From assembly GCA_000156115.1 (NCBI GenBank), contig DS995276.1, forward strand, positions 3,022,178 through 3,086,177: DNA of 64,000 bases, written 5' to 3'. The position numbers and the translations under genes are program-made. Positions within the stretch are counted from its first letter, which is position 1. Every line of letters starts with the position of its first letter. Positions 18,577-26,949 of this stretch are shown one piece after another. The stretch is from Rhodobacteraceae bacterium HTCC2083 (GTDB taxonomy: Bacteria; Pseudomonadota; Alphaproteobacteria; Rhodobacterales; Rhodobacteraceae). The notes under the pieces are model-generated. The model worked only from the letters and a program-made list of their open reading frames with translations. It did not search any database and was not told the origin of the DNA.

Positions 18577-18760
18577 AAAAAAAATCCTGAGTTAGTTAGT
18601 ATTTTTGCCTGCCTAGCACGTGCAAATTCAACTGTCAGTGCTTGGCGGACATCTAATTAGCGAATTTACGCTTATCTTGCCGATAGCAGCGCGGTTGGCA
18701 AGTGGGAGCAAGCGCTCAGGCTGTGCAATTATTGGTCGATCTAGCCTCGCAGTTGAACAC

Positions 18761-18833
18761 AAAAAAAGGAAGACCTCTCCGGGTCTTCCTTTTCTATTCT
18801 TCTCCCCGTCGGACTGGCCGACTTACTAACGAG
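18761..18833 (-). ncRNA. Candidate small RNA 2 (about 70 nt)
   Basis: Minus-strand transcript inferred from a promoter-like pair (TTGACG at 18857-18862, 17-base spacer, TAGGGT at 18834-18839) and a strong terminator. From about 18830 the RNA would hold a small hairpin (GTCGG/CCGAC), a purine-rich single strand (GGGGAGAAGAAUAGA) and the terminator stem GGAAGACC/GGTCTTCC followed by seven U (18761-18767). No protein-coding frame fits. Not matched to a known RNA family; expression is unproven. Confidence 0.4.
18764..18793 (-). terminator. Perfect terminator hairpin, best read on the minus strand
   Basis: A 12-bp perfect stem (AAAAGGAAGACC with GGTCTTCCTTTT) and a 6-base loop. The minus strand has seven T after it, the plus strand four, so the minus direction is favoured although it may work both ways. 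No gene ends here, which is why an sRNA is proposed. Confidence 0.85.
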
Positions 18834-18862
18834 ACCCTATGGCTGGGGGGTAGTAGCGTCAA
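18834..18862 (-). promoter_or_regulatory. Candidate promoter of small RNA 2
   Basis: Minus strand TTGACG (-35, five of six) then 17 bases and TAGGGT (-10, matching T, A and final T). Predicted start near 18827-18830. Confidence 0.4.
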
Positions 18863-18954
18863 CAGGAAATCGACAAAATGTCGCATGTGGATGGCGTGTA
18901 AACACTACCTTTGTTTGCAATGCGGGCGTTTTCGCTTCTTATGCAGCAAATTTT

Positions 18955-18986
18955 AAAAAAAAGACCGCGCCACAAGGGACGCGGTC
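18955..18986 (-). terminator. Strong minus-strand intrinsic terminator of small RNA 1
   Basis: Stem GACCGCG/CGCGGTC (18963-18969 with 18980-18986), 10-base loop, followed on the minus strand by eight T (18955-18962). No T-run on the plus strand. Confidence 0.85.
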
Positions 18987-19038
18987 AGTCTGACAGGGAG
19001 GAAGTCTGTCCGCAGCACAAGGACAACAGGCTGCGGAC
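18955..19038 (-). ncRNA. Candidate small RNA 1 with anti-Shine-Dalgarno motif
   Basis: About 84 nt on the minus strand: a perfect 9-bp hairpin (GTCCGCAGC/GCTGCGGAC), then CUUCCUCCC (18996-19004), then a terminator. An alternative stem GACAG/CUGUC would display the CUUCCUCCC stretch in its loop. The motif is complementary to a Shine-Dalgarno sequence and recalls the cuckoo/CcsR RNAs of Rhodobacter and relatives, which carry such loops; those usually have two. A TACAAT box lies just upstream (19040-19045), slightly too close to the hairpin. Expression is unproven. Confidence 0.45.
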
Positions 19039-19122
19039 GATTGTACTCTGACATGAATAAGTTAACGTGCCGTTTCTACACGGTAGAAAGATCAAAGTTT
19101 TTGTAAGTCGCAGGAGAACGCA

Positions 19123-20664
19123 ATGGACCATCATATTTTTGTCGGTGGCGGCGGCCCGGGCTATACGGAAAAGCAGTGGCTTAGCTTGGAATATGCCAAT
19201 CGACACGGGTTGATCGCGGGAGCCACGGGCACGGGCAAGACAGTTACGCTTCAAGTTCTGGCGGAAAATTTCTCGAACGCCGGGGTGCCCGTGTTCCTAA
19301 CAGACGTCAAAGGCGACCTATCTGGCCTCGCACATGCAGGGACAGAGATGTTCAAGCTGCATGAGGCGTTCACGTCACGCGCGGATAAGATCGGGTTTCA
19401 CGACTACCTTTATCAAAGCTTTCCGGTCACCTTCTGGGATCTGTTCGGCCAACAAGGCCATCCCGTACGCACAACGATTGCGGAAATGGGTCCGCTGTTG
19501 GTCTCGCGTCTTCTCGAACTCAGCGAACCGCAAGAGGGTGTGGTCAATATTGCCTTTCGCGTTGCGGACGAGCAGGGCATGCCGCTACTTGATCTCAAAG
19601 ACTTGCAAGCTTTGTTGGTGTGGGTGGGCGAGCAGCGCGAAGAACTGACATTGCGCTATGGTAATGTGTCCGCCAGTTCTATCGGGGCTATTCAACGTCG
19701 TCTTCTGGTGCTTGAAAACCAAGGCGGCGCAGAGCTGTTTGGCGAACCTGCACTTGCGCTGAGCGACATCATCAGCACGACCGCGGACGGACGGGGACAG
19801 ATTAACATTCTCGCCTCTGACAAGTTGATGAGCGCGCCGCGCCTTTATGCGACGTTCTTGTTGTGGCTCTTGTCAGAATTGTTTGAAGAATTATCAGAGG
19901 TCGGTGATCCTGACAAACCCAAGTTTGTCTTCTTCTTTGATGAAGCGCATTTGCTATTTGATGGCGCTCCAAAGCCTTTGGTTGATAAGGTCGAGCAAGT
20001 TGCGCGTTTGATCCGCTCCAAAGGGGTGGGCATCTATTTCGTCACGCAGAACCCGTCTGATGTGCCTGAAGATATTCTTGGTCAGTTGGGCAACCGCGTT
20101 CAACATGCTTTGCGCGCGTTTACGGCGCGTGATCGTCGTCAACTCGTGCAGGCGGCTGAAACCTATCGCGACAATCCCTTGTTTGATACGGCGGACGCCA
20201 TTCGCGAAGTCGGCGTGGGCGAGGCAGTGACCTCGATGCTGCAAAAGAAGGGTATTCCGGGGATCGTGGAGCGCACGTTGATCCGGCCACCCAGCTCGAA
20301 ACTCGGACCAATTTCGCTGTCAGAGCGCGCTGTCGTTGTCGCTAACTCGCATATTGCGGGCAAATATGAAGCGAAAGTAGATCGTCAATCCGCCTATGAA
20401 ATCCTGCGTGGGCGAGCGGAGGTGGCCGCGAAAGCTGCGGCCGAGGCTGAAGCGAAAGAGGAAGAAATGGAAATCGCGGAGCGTGAATACAAATCCGCGC
20501 GTCGATACAATGGCACCCGCGTCACACGCTCCACCAGCCGCGGGCGCGCCAAGAGCGATAGTTTTGGCAGTGCTATGGCGAAAGTCGTGATCAAAGAACT
20601 TAAAGGCACCACAGGACGGCGCATTGTGCGTGGTATCCTGGGTGGCCTGTTTAAAGCGAGATAA
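19123..20664 (+). CDS. HerA-like ATPase, DUF853 (YjgR family)
   Basis: 513 residues. P-loop ATPase with Walker A GATGTGKT (33-40) and Walker B region KFVFFFDEAHLLF, followed by the sensor-like FVTQNPSDVPEDILGQLGNRVQHALRAFT. The C-terminus is rich in Ala/Glu and then Arg/Lys, probably a coiled coil with a basic tail. The family is related to the HerA/VirB4 translocases; its cellular role in bacteria is not established. An AGGAG Shine-Dalgarno lies before the ATG. The patatin-like gene follows 6 bases downstream, suggesting one operon. Confidence 0.92.
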   Translation: MDHHIFVGGGGPGYTEKQWLSLEYANRHGLIAGATGTGKTVTLQVLAENFSNAGVPVFLTDVKGDLSGLAHAGTEMFKLHEAFTSRADKIGFHDYLYQSFPVTFWDLFGQQGHPVRTTIAEMGPLLVSRLLELSEPQEGVVNIAFRVADEQGMPLLDLKDLQALLVWVGEQREELTLRYGNVSASSIGAIQRRLLVLENQGGAELFGEPALALSDIISTTADGRGQINILASDKLMSAPRLYATFLLWLLSELFEELSEVGDPDKPKFVFFFDEAHLLFDGAPKPLVDKVEQVARLIRSKGVGIYFVTQNPSDVPEDILGQLGNRVQHALRAFTARDRRQLVQAAETYRDNPLFDTADAIREVGVGEAVTSMLQKKGIPGIVERTLIRPPSSKLGPISLSERAVVVANSHIAGKYEAKVDRQSAYEILRGRAEVAAKAAAEAEAKEEEMEIAEREYKSARRYNGTRVTRSTSRGRAKSDSFGSAMAKVVIKELKGTTGRRIVRGILGGLFKAR

Positions 20665-20670
20665 GCCAAC

Positions 20671-21690
20671 ATGACAAAGCTGCGTATTAACCTCGCCCTG
20701 CAAGGGGGCGGGGCGCATGGGGCGTTTACTTGGGGTGTGCTCGATCGTCTGTTGCAGGACGAGGATCTTGAGATTGCCGCCATTTCCGGCACCTCTGCGG
20801 GTGCGCTGAATGCGGCAGCCCTGAAGTCTGGCATGCTGGCTGGCGGTTCTGAGGGTGCGCGCGCCTCCCTTGATGCGCTGTGGACTGAGGTTGCACGCAG
20901 CTCTAGCGCTGGTATGGGGCAATGGTTTGGGCAAGAACTGTTTTCACCCGCGATGTTGAGCCGTGCGTTGGAACTCTCGCCGGTCTACGCTTTTGCGGAT
21001 GCGTTTAATCGGGTGACATCCCCCTATGCGTCGGGACCGTTTTATAATCATCCGCTGCAATCCATTGTGGATGGTTTGGATTATGGTGAGGTCTGCGCAC
21101 CTTAAGGACCGGATTTGTTCATCGGCGCTACCAATGTGCGCAGTGGCAAGGTGAAAGTGTTCCAAGGCGCTGAGATCGGCCCAGATGCTTTGCTCGCCTC
21201 CACCTGTCTTCCGACACTGTTTCGGGCTGTTGAAATCGCTGGTGAGGCATATTGGGATGGCGGTTATACGGGTAATCCTCCGCTGTTTCCGCTGTTTGAG
21301 TCAGACTATCCAGAGGATATTTTGATTATCAACATCAATCCATTAGGGCGCGATGAGGTGCCACATACTGCGCAAGAGATTCAGAACAGGATCAATGAGA
21401 TCAGCTTTAACACGTCGCTTTTGCGCGAATTGCGCGCGATCTCTTTTGTTCAACGCCTGATCAGCGAAGGCAAGATAGAGCAAGGTGCCATGAAGTGGGT
21501 GAATGTGCATATGATTGCGGATGATGCGCTGATGAATGAACTCTCAGTCGCCACGAAAACAGTCGCGATTCCGTCGGTCTTAGATGCACTTAAAGGTGCG
21601 GGGCAAGCGGCCGCTGATAGTTTTCTTGACGCGCATCGTTCCGATGTTGGCAGACGCAGTAGTGTCGATTTGCAAGCGATGTTTAGCTAG
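20671..21690 (+). pseudogene. Patatin-like phospholipase, interrupted by an in-frame TAA
   Basis: The frame reads through as one ~340-residue patatin protein except for TAA at 21103-21105. Before it are the oxyanion loop LQGGGAHGAFTWGVLD and nucleophile motif GTSAG; after it, GPDLFIGATNVRSGKVKVF continues in the same frame, then the catalytic Asp in WDGGYTGNP. Both halves are well conserved, so the lesion is recent, or a base error. The catalytic Ser and Asp lie on opposite sides, so neither half can be an active lipase alone. A single G-to-T or A-to-T change would create the stop. Confidence 0.88.
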
Positions 21691-21693
21691 GCG

Positions 21694-22368
21694 TTAAGCC
21701 TCGGGCCGGCTCGGATCTTTGGGGTTCGGATAGACCAGACCAGCGGAAATCACGAGTTTCGCCGCATCTTCGACACTCATTTCCAGCTCCATAATGTCTT
21801 CGCGGGGGAAGAACAGTAAGAATCCCGAGGTAGGGTTTGGCGTTGTTGGAACGAACACGCTGACCAAGTCGCCACTGGTAGTCGCTCGATCTGCAACTTC
21901 GCCTTTGGCCGTAGTTGAAATAAATCCAATCGCCCAAATGCCCTTGCGTGGATATTCAAACAGGCACGCTTTTTCAAAAGATCGCTCCGACTGGGCAAAG
22001 ACGGTTTCCGCAATCTGTTTCACACCGGAATAGATCGAGCGCACGACTGGCACGTTCTGTACAACGTTTTCAGCCACACGGATTAGGGAGCGCCCCAACA
22101 AACCTTTGGCCAACCATCCCACGATAATCGTGAAGAGCAAAAAAATGATAACGCCGATGCCGCGCAGATTGATGCCGATGTATTCTTCAGGCTGGAAATC
22201 ATAAGGAACCAGCGGCAGAACAACGCTGTCAATCCAGCCAATCACCGACCAAATCAGCCAAATCGTAAGACCAACCGGCGCAATAACGATCAAACCCGTC
22301 AGAAAGCTGGCGCGCAAAGATGCTAAAAGGCCGGGGCGGCGGGGTTTTTCGTCAAAGGGGGTGTTCAT
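21694..22368 (-). CDS. DUF502 family membrane protein
   Basis: 224 residues. Two hydrophobic segments (about 18-45 and 68-92) with the family core ITLTGLIVIAP-like start and NVPVVRSIYSGVKQIAETV, then a soluble region with VSVFVPTTPNPTSGFLLFFP. Inner-membrane protein of unknown function; the family is found widely in bacteria and plants. It is convergent with the patatin pseudogene, 3 bases apart. Confidence 0.9.
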   Translation of the reverse strand: MNTPFDEKPRRPGLLASLRASFLTGLIVIAPVGLTIWLIWSVIGWIDSVVLPLVPYDFQPEEYIGINLRGIGVIIFLLFTIIVGWLAKGLLGRSLIRVAENVVQNVPVVRSIYSGVKQIAETVFAQSERSFEKACLFEYPRKGIWAIGFISTTAKGEVADRATTSGDLVSVFVPTTPNPTSGFLLFFPREDIMELEMSVEDAAKLVISAGLVYPNPKDPSRPEA

Positions 22369-22437
22369 AAATATTCCAAATGTCTCTGACGGTTAGTTAA
22401 GCGTGCTTCGACGTTTGGGCAATGGGCGAGGATGGTC

Positions 22438-23358
22438 TTAGGGCTGATTGTTCTTCATTTCGCGCGCAATCTGGGTGGCAACCGCTGCATTGTTGAGCAC
22501 TAGTGCAATATTCGCGCTCAGGGATCGGCCCTCAGTCAGCTCGAACACCCGTTGCAACAGGTAGGGCGTGACGGATTTCCCGACGATTCCAAGGGTTTCG
22601 GCGTCTTGTAGTGCAAGCTCAATCACAGGCTCCATTTCAGCGCGCGGAATTTCTGCGTCTTGAGGAATTGGATTGCCAATCAATTGCCCGCCCGGCAAGC
22701 CAAGCGCTGCACGTGTAAGATGCGCTTTTGCGATTTCGGACGCGCTGTTCAGGCGTAAAGGCGCTTTGTGTATGCTTTGCGCTGACCAAAAACCGGGTAC
22801 CGCGTCTTGACCGTAGGCGATGACTGGCACGCCCAAGGTTTCGAGCACTTCCAAGGTTTTCGAGACATCCAAAATCGCCTTTGCGCCCGCGGCCACAACA
22901 GTCACGGCGGTTTGCGCCAACTCTTGCAAATCAGCGGAGATATCAAAGCTTTCTTCCACACCGCGATGCACCCCGCCAATGCCACCTGTGGCAAAGACCG
23001 ATATGCCCGCCAAACTCGCCGCGATCATTGTAGCGGCCACGGTTGTGGCACCTGTGCCTCCCGTTGCCAAGCATACGGCCATATCGGCACGGCTCAGTTT
23101 TGCAGCCCCCTTGGTTTGCGCCAGCGTTTCCAATTGCACATCTTCTAAACCAACGAATAGGGTGCCGTCGATCACCGCGATTGTTGCAGGTTCCGCGCCA
23201 CCTGCGCGCACGGTTGCTTCGACTTGGCGCGCCATTTCAAGGTTTTGTGGGTAGGGCATGCCATGGGTAATGATCGTGGATTCAAGCGCCACGATTGGTG
23301 TACCGGCGTCAAATGCGGCTTGGACAGAGGATGAGCGGACAAAGGGTGTTTGGGTCAA
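22438..23358 (-). CDS. psuG: Pseudouridine-5'-phosphate glycosidase
   Basis: 306 residues; splits pseudouridine 5'-phosphate into uracil and ribose 5-phosphate. Family blocks: PIVALESTIITHGMPYPQNLEMA at the start, ATGGIGGVHRG, AKAILDVSKTLEVLETLGVPV with the catalytic Lys region, and NPIP near the C-terminus. It overlaps psuK by 4 nt (ATGA), so kinase and glycosidase are translated together, the normal arrangement for pseudouridine salvage. Confidence 0.95.
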   Translation of the reverse strand: MTQTPFVRSSSVQAAFDAGTPIVALESTIITHGMPYPQNLEMARQVEATVRAGGAEPATIAVIDGTLFVGLEDVQLETLAQTKGAAKLSRADMAVCLATGGTGATTVAATMIAASLAGISVFATGGIGGVHRGVEESFDISADLQELAQTAVTVVAAGAKAILDVSKTLEVLETLGVPVIAYGQDAVPGFWSAQSIHKAPLRLNSASEIAKAHLTRAALGLPGGQLIGNPIPQDAEIPRAEMEPVIELALQDAETLGIVGKSVTPYLLQRVFELTEGRSLSANIALVLNNAAVATQIAREMKNNQP

Positions 23359-24248
23359 TGTGCTGTTTCTCCTGAGACGTAGCGCGCAGCGGCTTGCAAA
23401 GCCTGCTCTAGCGCATCTTGTGGCGAGGCGCCATGCAGCTCTGCGTTCATGTGTGCGGCCATAAATGTGTCGCCTGCACCTGTAACACGCGCGACCAAAA
23501 CTTGTGGTGGGCAGGCGTGGCGTACACCGCTTGCATCGGCCTCAGCAGCAAGCTTGCCACCATCAGTCACCAAGGCACGCGCGGCCCCGCGAGTGACCAA
23601 AGCGGTTGCAGCCTCTGTCGCGGTCTCGAAACTGCTTTGACACAGCAATTCCGCCTCCTCCAGGTTCACGTAAATCGTTGCACGACTTTTATCGAGAAAG
23701 GGGCGCAAACGTTCGGCCTTGCCGGGGGACGCGGGCGCAACACGCAAGTCTGCCGCCGCAAACAATGGATCACTTGCGATCTTGCTCAACAGCGCCAGCG
23801 TCAGATTTCCATCAAGCGCGATCATCCCGGCGTAAGGCGCATCAGCATTGCCAAGCGTACCATTGTGCAACGGCGTCAGGATCTTTTCTCCCGCCGCTTC
23901 CAACGAATGTGCATCTGCGATGGCGGCAATCAATCCATTCGCACCCTCGACAGCCATATATCGGTCTGTTGGCAAATCGTCAGAGCGGTAGATATGGGTG
24001 CAAATCAAACCAAGACCAGATGCCTCAGAGATTAGTTGTGTGCCTGCTGCGTCCTGTCCGACAACACTTAACAACGCCGGGTGGAGATCAAAACGGCGCA
24101 GGGTCATCGCGATATTCATCGCAACGCCACCAGGCAACTGCGTGATGCGACCGGGCACATCGCTGCCAAGGCGCATCGCGCTTTTTGACCGCCCTATCAC
24201 GTCCCAAAGGACAGAGCCGATGCAAAGGATTTTTGGTATGTCAGTCAT
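23355..24248 (-). CDS. psuK: Pseudouridine kinase (PfkB family)
   Basis: 297 residues. PfkB-type sugar/nucleoside kinase: start GSVLWDVIGRS, PGGVAMNIAMTLRRF for substrate binding, and the C-terminal signature ARVTGAGDTFMAAHMNAEL with the catalytic Asp. Identity as pseudouridine kinase rests on its overlap with psuG; alone it would only be called a PfkB kinase. A DUF4198 gene lies 39 bases upstream on the same strand, perhaps in the same transcript. Confidence 0.88.
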   Translation of the reverse strand: MTDIPKILCIGSVLWDVIGRSKSAMRLGSDVPGRITQLPGGVAMNIAMTLRRFDLHPALLSVVGQDAAGTQLISEASGLGLICTHIYRSDDLPTDRYMAVEGANGLIAAIADAHSLEAAGEKILTPLHNGTLGNADAPYAGMIALDGNLTLALLSKIASDPLFAAADLRVAPASPGKAERLRPFLDKSRATIYVNLEEAELLCQSSFETATEAATALVTRGAARALVTDGGKLAAEADASGVRHACPPQVLVARVTGAGDTFMAAHMNAELHGASPQDALEQALQAAARYVSGETAH

Positions 24249-24287
24249 TAATCTTTTGTGCCGCTCTACGCGCTGGCTCGCAAGGGG

Positions 24288-25097
24288 CTATCGCACCTCA
24301 AAGGTCAAAGCAGCCCAAAGCGTTTCCCAAACCGCGCCTGTTTCTTGTGCTAACGCCTCAGACGGTTCGCGCAAAAGCACATTGTCTAGCAAATAGGCAT
24401 AGCCAGCTTTCACGGGCACAATTGCGATGCCTTCTGCGTTGGTTTGCACTGTTGAAACCTCGACCACACCGTCGATCGAGCGTTCAAAAATCTCGATCTG
24501 CGCGTTGATCCGGGGCTTTTCTCGGTAAAAGACCTGAACGGGTAGACCCGAACTTACGTCATCCGTATAGGGGTTTTTTAGCGCGACGATTTCAACTTCC
24601 AACCCTTGTTGCGCGTCCTGACCAGCTCCAGCGCCAACCGCATACAAGCCTTTGGCAAAACGCGTGTACGTCTCTTTGAATTTCTCCTCGCTCAACCCCC
24701 GCGCACGATGTTTTTCGAGCACATTTTGAAAGTCTTTGTGCTTGGCAAATTTGTCGAACTTCGCCCATTCGCTGTAAGTCAGTTTTTCCGGTTTGCTTTG
24801 GAAGATTAGCGTGAACAGTCCGTCGTTCTTAATCGGCATGTCAAAGACAGGGGAATCGCCCAAGCGCGGCGTCACAGTTTGACGAGCCTCGCTGTCGATC
24901 CGTTCAAACAAGGCTGCACGTCCGGTGAAGTACGCGAGGTCTACACCTTTGAAATTTTGCCCGTTTCTCGTGTAGGCGACGACATTCTCGCCAGTTTTTA
25001 CTTGAAACTTTTTGCTATCAATCCAAAACTCATGAGCAAGGAGCGGCGCAGCAGCAACGCTCAACAAAACAGCGAATGTGAAAGACTTAGGGTCCAT
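24288..25097 (-). CDS. DUF4198 periplasmic protein
   Basis: 269 residues with a signal peptide (ending LLAHEFWID, the typical His-rich mature start of the family). DUF4198 proteins often accompany nickel/cobalt or other metal uptake and have NikM-like folds. A HupE/UreJ membrane protein gene starts 1 base away on the other strand, supporting a metal-related role, though the metal is unknown. The GAGGAA upstream is about 14 bases away, so the start is not certain. Confidence 0.85.
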   Translation of the reverse strand: MDPKSFTFAVLLSVAAAPLLAHEFWIDSKKFQVKTGENVVAYTRNGQNFKGVDLAYFTGRAALFERIDSEARQTVTPRLGDSPVFDMPIKNDGLFTLIFQSKPEKLTYSEWAKFDKFAKHKDFQNVLEKHRARGLSEEKFKETYTRFAKGLYAVGAGAGQDAQQGLEVEIVALKNPYTDDVSSGLPVQVFYREKPRINAQIEIFERSIDGVVEVSTVQTNAEGIAIVPVKAGYAYLLDNVLLREPSEALAQETGAVWETLWAALTFEVR

Positions 25098-25122
25098 TAT
25101 GTCAACTTTCTATTTCCTCAGG

Positions 25123-26241
25123 ATGATGCTGGCGCAGTGGCTCACAGTGTCAAGCTTTTTGGCGATCACATTGACGCCTGTTCACGCACATGAGGTCAGC
25201 CCCACGGTCGCAGATCTCGCGTTAGAGAAAGGGCAGGTACGCCTTGATTTGCGCATTGCTTTGGAGAGCTTTCTGGCGGGCATCGATCTTGATGCAGCAG
25301 AGGATACAAATGACGTGCCCCAGGCCGCAGATTACGATTCTTTGCGCGCGTTGGCACCGGACGCCCTTGAGAACCGACTGACAGAATTTGCCCCGCAAAT
25401 GCTAAACGATATCGTACTTAACGTGGATGGCGCGGTTATTCCATTGAAAATCAGTGCATTGGACATTCCAGAGGTGGGCGATGTAGAACTGCCGCGACTG
25501 TCCGAGCTGACCCTCAGCGCAGATGCAGCTACTGATGCGAAGGAGATGAAGCTCGCGTGGCCCGACGGATACGGCACCTTGATCCTGCGCCAGATTGGGC
25601 CGGAAAACCCCTACACGGGCTATATCAGTGGCGGACAAACCAGCCCAGAGATGTCTGTCACTGGTGGCGAGGCACGTGGGTTTTTCTCGGTTTTCGCCGA
25701 ATATATCCCTGTCGGATTTTATCACATTCTGCCCAAAGGGCTTGATCATATTCTTTTTGTTTTAGGTCTGTTTTTCTTCTCAACTGCTTTGCGACCGTTG
25801 CTGGTTCAAGTGACGTCGTTCACTTTGGCGCACACGGTTACGCTAGCCCTTGGTGCACTTGGTATAGTCACGGTTCCCGGCAGTATTGTGGAGCCTATTA
25901 TCGCTGCATCGATCGTCTACGTGGCGATTGAAAATGTGTTCTCAAACAAGATGCACGCATGGCGGCCTGTCATTATCTTCGTCTTCGGCTTACTGCACGG
26001 GCTTGGCTTCGCATCGGTTCTTGGCGAGTTTGGCTTGCCCGCTGGTCAATTCGTGGCGGCACTTATCGGCTTTAACATAGGCGTTGAATTGGGCCAACTC
26101 ACAGTGATTGCACTCGCGTTCCTCGCTGTTGGATGTTGGTTTGGTGGCAAGGACTGGTACCGCACCCGAATCGCGATTCCAGCGTCCTTGGTGATCGCAG
26201 CCGTGGGTGCGTATTGGTTCGTCGAACGGGTATTCCTGTAA
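25123..26241 (+). CDS. HupE/UreJ-type membrane protein
   Basis: 372 residues from ATG 25123 (or 380 from 25099, which lies 1 base from the divergent DUF4198 start). Signal peptide ending PVHAHEVSP, a periplasmic domain to about residue 200, then six membrane segments with GLDHILFVLGLFFF, FTLAHTVTLALGALG, IVYVAIENVF and FGLLHGLGFASVLGEFGLP. Homologues are nickel permease-like accessories of hydrogenase and urease loci. With neither enzyme here, it may handle another metal; that is inference. Confidence 0.87.
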   Translation: MMLAQWLTVSSFLAITLTPVHAHEVSPTVADLALEKGQVRLDLRIALESFLAGIDLDAAEDTNDVPQAADYDSLRALAPDALENRLTEFAPQMLNDIVLNVDGAVIPLKISALDIPEVGDVELPRLSELTLSADAATDAKEMKLAWPDGYGTLILRQIGPENPYTGYISGGQTSPEMSVTGGEARGFFSVFAEYIPVGFYHILPKGLDHILFVLGLFFFSTALRPLLVQVTSFTLAHTVTLALGALGIVTVPGSIVEPIIAASIVYVAIENVFSNKMHAWRPVIIFVFGLLHGLGFASVLGEFGLPAGQFVAALIGFNIGVELGQLTVIALAFLAVGCWFGGKDWYRTRIAIPASLVIAAVGAYWFVERVFL

Positions 26242-26244
26242 GGC

Positions 26245-26880
26245 CTAGATCTGCGCTAAGGCAGTTTCCAGATCACCGTAACCCGTAAGGCGCCGCTCAA
26301 ACTTTAGACCAAGTTGGGCGGCGCAGGCCCTTGCTTTCTCAGTGAGGACCGGATCGTCTGTTTGCGCCTGATACACCAGTTTTTCGTAATTTCCGAAATA
26401 CATATCGCGCAGTTCTGGATGGCGATCTAAGCCCATTGGTTTTATCACAAACGCTTCGAACTGACGTACCAAAAAGTCGGTGAGATAAAAGGCGGTGAAC
26501 TCATCTTCGCAGATTTTGCTGAATGCGGCGTTGCCCTCAAAGAACGAATAGCAATGTGGCCCTTCGATCAACTCAACGCCTAAGTCAGCGCATTTAGCGG
26601 CCAAAAGTCCCCCAGTTCCGCAATCGGCATAGGCTATGAAAATTTGTGCATAATCCGCTTGATGCTTCAACACGGCTTGCTCTACCGCGTCGGTAATTTT
26701 GTCAGGATATACGTGATAGATCGCGGGCAGGCAGGTGAGATCCATATGGTCCCATCCATTTATGTCCTTGAGCGCCAAGATTTCGCGCGCCAAAGCTCCG
26801 CAGGCAATAATCAAGGATCGCGCGCCATTATGCTGCGTCAAACCGGATTGTGTTAATACATCATCTTCTATCTGCATCAT
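26245..26880 (-). CDS. DUF1638 protein of the corrinoid methyltransferase group
   Basis: About 211 residues. The family has conserved Cys, here in YADCGTGG and EGPHCYSFFEG, suggesting a metal or cofactor site. Function is not established, but DUF1638 genes usually sit beside corrinoid proteins and methyltransferases, as here. Start: GAGG precedes two tandem ATGs (26880 and 26877); the open frame beyond them runs into a terminator hairpin, so it cannot be the real N-terminus. The terminator at 26895-26926 separates it from the corrinoid gene upstream, so it may be partly uncoupled. Confidence 0.85.
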   Translation of the reverse strand: MMQIEDDVLTQSGLTQHNGARSLIIACGALAREILALKDINGWDHMDLTCLPAIYHVYPDKITDAVEQAVLKHQADYAQIFIAYADCGTGGLLAAKCADLGVELIEGPHCYSFFEGNAAFSKICEDEFTAFYLTDFLVRQFEAFVIKPMGLDRHPELRDMYFGNYEKLVYQAQTDDPVLTEKARACAAQLGLKFERRLTGYGDLETALAQI

Positions 26881-26894
26881 GTTGTCCTCAAACG

Positions 26895-26926
26895 AAAAAG
26901 GCTCCGAACGCACATGCGTCGGAGCC
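26895..26926 (-). terminator. Intrinsic terminator/attenuator between corrinoid and DUF1638 genes
   Basis: Minus-strand hairpin of GGCTCCG plus ACGCA, pairing with TGCGT and CGGAGCC with a one-base bulge, followed by five T. It lies between the corrinoid-protein stop and the DUF1638 start, so it may tune expression of the downstream gene. Confidence 0.8.
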
Positions 26927-26949
26927 TCAACCCAGTCTGTGCAAAGTGC

